A program made the translations under genes and the position numbers. Source: Ardenticatenales bacterium (GTDB lineage Bacteria > Chloroflexota > Anaerolineae > Ardenticatenales > Ardenticatenaceae). Taken from it: a stretch of DNA of 7,062 nucleotides. Where the stretch lies: contig JACCSL010000320.1 of the NCBI GenBank assembly GCA_013812995.1, forward strand, positions 1 through 7,062, written 5' to 3'. Below the pieces are notes generated by a model, which saw only the letters and a list, made by a program, of their open reading frames with translations, was not told where the DNA came from and searched no databases. Below, piece after piece: positions 4,843 through 7,062 of the stretch (positions are counted from its first letter, which is position 1; each line of letters starts with the position of its first letter).

Positions 4843-6744
4843 CTACCCGCTCGCGATAGGCAGTGTCACGCTGAAGGTGGTTCCCTTCCCCACCTGGCTC
4901 TCCACGCTGACAATCCCCTCCGATTGGTTCACGATCTCCATGCAGGCAGAAAGGCCCAATCCGGTCCCGCCCCGTCCACCCTTCGTGGTATAGAAGGAGA
5001 CCCATATCTTGTCCAGAAGTTCCGGTGGAATTCCTGGCCCATTGTCCTCGACCTGGATGAGCACCGAGTTGGGCTCGTCGTTGGAAATCTGTCCCCGCAC
5101 CGCGATGCGTGGCTGCGGGTGACCTTGGAGCGCCTCCCAGGCGTTCTTCACGAGGTTGTTGAAGACCTGGCCCAACTGACGCTCATCGCCACGGATGGAC
5201 GGCAACTCAGGATCGACCTGGAACTGGACCACACCGGCGGGCAGGCCCATGCCCTGAACCGTTTGACGGAGCAGGCGCGGCAGAGAAATCAGGGTAATGT
5301 GTTGCAGGCGCGCCGGGCCAATCAAATCTTCTTTGATATTCAGGATGGTGGTAGCGCTCTCCTCAATGATCTGCAAATCTTCGAGGATCGATTCCAACCC
5401 ACCCAGGAACTGGAGTTGTCTGGTATCGTACGTCGCCAACTCCGCCGCAATGGCTTCGAGGTCGATCTCCTGATCGGCGGCGGTCCCGAAGGAGTTCTCC
5501 AGTACTGGCCAGAGGGGATGTTGCTGACGGGTGTCGGGCGGCTCCTCCAGCAGCACACGCGAGACGGCGAGAAGCTGGGTCAAATCCTCGCGCACGCGGC
5601 GTGCGGCGCTAGGAATCGGGGCGGCCTTGTTGCCCACCCAGTGAATCGCCTCGCCCGTGGCCGTGGCAATCGCCTCGAAGGTTTTGGTGCGCAGTAGTTC
5701 CCGGTTGGCAGCCCCGAGGTCGCGGAGCAGTTGGGCGTTGTTGAAGGCAATGGCAACCTGGTCGGCCAGCGCCTGGAGCGCGGTGATGTCATCATCGCTG
5801 AAGGCGTTGATCTGCTCGCTCTGCACCGACAGGGCACCGAGCACGGTGTCCTTCACCAGGAGGGGCATCGCCATCTCGGAGCGGGTGCGCGGCAGGTGCG
5901 GGTTCTTGAAGTGTACTTTCTCCTCGCCCACATCCAGCGCGATGCGCGCCCGCCGCTCGCCAATCGCGGTCCCGATCATCGAGTTGCCGCCGACGGCCAG
6001 TTTGTGTCCCGCCTCGATCATCGCGCGCCCGGCCTCGCCGCGCCCGGCGCGCAGCACCGCCCACTCCCCGGAGGGGTCGAGCAGGAAAATCGCCGCGTAG
6101 TAAAAGCTGTACTCCTCGCAGATAATATTCACGGTGGCGCGGAGCAGCTCATCCAGGTCTAAGATGGAAGTGATGCTCTGCCCAACACGGGCAGCGGCCT
6201 CCAGGAGGCGCTGGCGGCGCTGGAGCACCGACACCAGCCGCTTGTTCTGCTCGTTGAGCAGCGCGTTGTCCTGCGCCACCTTGCTCAGCTCGCGCACCTT
6301 CTCCTCCAGGCGAGCCACCAGTTCAGCCTGGTAGGCTTTCCCTACCTCGGCAGCATTCGAGAGGGCCTCGCGCTTGCCATTGAGAAAGGCCGAGATTTGA
6401 TCCGAGAAGGTATCAATGTCCAGCGGCTTGGTGATGTAGCCGACGCAGCCCGCCGCCAATGCCCGCTCTCGTGCGCCAGGCGTCGCGTCGGCGGAAAAAG
6501 CCACCAGGGGGGTGCGGGGCAGCAAGCTTTTGAGCCGGGTCGCTACCTCGCGCCCGCTCATGTGAGGCATATTGATATCCAGAAGAATCAGATCCGGTCT
6601 CGTTTTGACCGCCAGTTCAATACCTTTGAGAGGGTCTGCGGCGACCAATACCTCGTAGTCGAAGGAGAGGATACGGACCACCAATTCACGAGCATCTGGT
6701 GTATCATCCATATAAAGGATTTTTGGAAGCGTACTCTGGTCCAT
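4843..6744 (-). CDS. Receiver-GAF sensor histidine kinase, REC-GAF-HK, 633 aa
   Basis: The frame is open back to a TTG at 6858, but the ATG at 6742-6744 puts the receiver strand PKILYMDD at residues 7-14, as is usual; GGGG stands 4 nt upstream, a weak ribosome site. Domain order: receiver 6-122 with Asp13, Asp14, phospho-acceptor Asp56 (LILLDINMP), Ser84 and Lys106-Pro; a long charged coiled coil 125-180; GAF 185-342; a dimerisation helix with H-box AIHWVGNKAAPI (likely His368); about 55 extra residues relative to the kinase at 2211-4319, between His368 and LIGPAR (474-479); and a GHKL ATPase with N-box NNLVKNAWEAL (529-539), G1 EDNGPGI (566-572), F-box SFYTTKGG and G2 GTGLGLS (593-599). No membrane segment is visible. 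An N-terminal receiver suggests it is itself controlled by phosphorylation from another kinase, or acts as a response regulator whose output is a kinase. It is the first gene of the minus-strand group, behind a strong promoter. The GAF is closest in sequence to GAF2 of the downstream hybrid kinase. Longer starts (6816 ATG, 6858 TTG) cannot be excluded. Confidence 0.9.
   Translation of the reverse strand: MDQSTLPKILYMDDTPDARELVVRILSFDYEVLVAADPLKGIELAVKTRPDLILLDINMPHMSGREVATRLKSLLPRTPLVAFSADATPGARERALAAGCVGYITKPLDIDTFSDQISAFLNGKREALSNAAEVGKAYQAELVARLEEKVRELSKVAQDNALLNEQNKRLVSVLQRRQRLLEAAARVGQSITSILDLDELLRATVNIICEEYSFYYAAIFLLDPSGEWAVLRAGRGEAGRAMIEAGHKLAVGGNSMIGTAIGERRARIALDVGEEKVHFKNPHLPRTRSEMAMPLLVKDTVLGALSVQSEQINAFSDDDITALQALADQVAIAFNNAQLLRDLGAANRELLRTKTFEAIATATGEAIHWVGNKAAPIPSAARRVREDLTQLLAVSRVLLEEPPDTRQQHPLWPVLENSFGTAADQEIDLEAIAAELATYDTRQLQFLGGLESILEDLQIIEESATTILNIKEDLIGPARLQHITLISLPRLLRQTVQGMGLPAGVVQFQVDPELPSIRGDERQLGQVFNNLVKNAWEALQGHPQPRIAVRGQISNDEPNSVLIQVEDNGPGIPPELLDKIWVSFYTTKGGRGGTGLGLSACMEIVNQSEGIVSVESQVGKGTTFSVTLPIASG
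5871..6063 (-). repeat. GAF-coding repeat, copy in the REC-GAF kinase
   Basis: This is the partner of the copy at 3413-3606. Both encode the block from AVLRAGRGEAGRAMIEAGH through VHFKNPHLP to TRSEMA with few changes. The pair lies in direct orientation about 2.4 kb apart, so recombination between the copies could delete the response regulator gene or create a fused kinase. Confidence 0.6.
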
Positions 6745-6896
6745 CAAACCCCGGCGATCTAGTTCTATGCTGTTGAAGCTCAAAGAGAATCCGGCGGATC
6801 TCGTTTCAACAAGCATCCTTGACGCCCAAACGTTAAAGGAGGACGGCTGTTCCTGCAACTATTCCCCGCGCGCCGCCCAAACATTTTCCACCTCTC

Positions 6897-6926
6897 AGTA
6901 TAGAAAGGTTGCAGTGGCGCTGTCAA
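6897..6926 (-). promoter_or_regulatory. Sigma70-type promoter for the REC-GAF kinase gene and probable operon
   Basis: On the minus strand TTGACA (6926-6921) and TATACT (6902-6897) are separated by 18 bp, close to the sigma70/SigA consensus. Transcription would begin near 6890, leaving a leader of about 145 nt to the preferred ATG at 6744, or about 30 nt to the alternative TTG at 6858. I see no promoter of similar quality between this kinase gene and the next two genes, which supports co-transcription of the three. Confidence 0.7.
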
Positions 6927-6954
6927 TTGGCCTGTACTATTTTAGCAGGGCTTC

Positions 6955-7062
6955 TCAAAAGTCGGACCCGACCTGTGGAGGGAGGCCCTCTCCCCGGCTT
7001 TCAGCCGCCCCTCTCCCGATTTCGGGAGAGGGGCCACGGAGCGAAGCGACGTGGGGGAGAGG
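6955..7062. repeat. Cluster of nested GC-rich palindromes; probable dispersed intergenic repeat, cut by window edge
   Basis: Several inverted repeats are packed together: GTCGG/CCGAC at 6961-6972; CGGCT-TTC-AGCCG at 6995-7007; a 12-bp perfect hairpin CCCCTCTCCCGA/TCGGGAGAGGGG at 7008-7033 with a TT centre; CCACG/CGTGG at 7034-7054; and outer arms CCTCTCCCC (6987-6995) and GGGGAGAGG (7054-7062). No coding frame fits. Such CCCTCTCCC-rich palindromes are often scattered between genes as REP- or MITE-like units, but copy number cannot be seen here. A role as a bidirectional terminator is also possible. The element may extend beyond the window. Confidence 0.6.

Noticed and set aside
4924..5697. 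257-codon plus-strand open frame
   Set aside because: Entirely antisense to the REC-GAF kinase gene, whose domains are certain; long antisense frames are expected from high-GC codon use.

Overview
This window most resembles accessory or signalling DNA from a GC-rich bacterium. Chloroflexota (the Ktedonobacteria side or relatives) is my best guess, because of the style of the repeated GAF domains, the type of the TnpB C-terminus and the dispersed GC-rich palindromes. This is an inference from family resemblance only; there is no rRNA or other taxonomic marker.

Left part (1-755): the window opens inside the 3' part of an IS200/IS605-type tnpB. Its Zn-ribbon and last RuvC aspartate are intact. 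The end of tnpB overlaps three consecutive perfect or near-perfect hairpins that match the expected position of the transposon right end and its omegaRNA. About 300 bases without a convincing gene follow. A small unrecognised plus-strand gene (756-1013, 85 aa) then starts behind a strong Shine-Dalgarno sequence that can fold into a hairpin.

Main part (1010-6744, all minus strand, so read from right to left): a good sigma70-type promoter (TTGACA-18-TATACT, 6897-6926) drives a REC-GAF-histidine kinase (start probably 6744), then a single-domain response regulator (4359-4775), then a GAF-GAF-histidine kinase-REC hybrid (2211-4319). The two kinases are paralogues that share a highly similar GAF domain and the same unusual H-box (His-Trp-Val/Ile-Gly-Asn-Lys). 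The receiver is N-terminal in one and C-terminal in the other. None of the three carries a DNA-binding output, a transmembrane segment or a signal peptide. The set looks like a cytosolic phosphorelay whose final output lies elsewhere. A GC-rich hairpin after the hybrid kinase is followed directly by an extended -10 promoter and a fourth gene (1010-2128). That gene encodes a stand-alone version of the GyrA C-terminal DNA-wrapping beta-pinwheel with a GyrA box, but with no breakage-reunion domain.

Right edge (about 6955-7062): a dense set of nested GC-rich palindromes, probably a dispersed intergenic repeat that continues outside the window.

The most notable items are the free-standing GyrA-CTD protein next to a phosphorelay, the paralogous kinase pair with swapped receiver position and a non-canonical phospho-His motif, and the well-formed omegaRNA-like hairpin series at the tnpB end.
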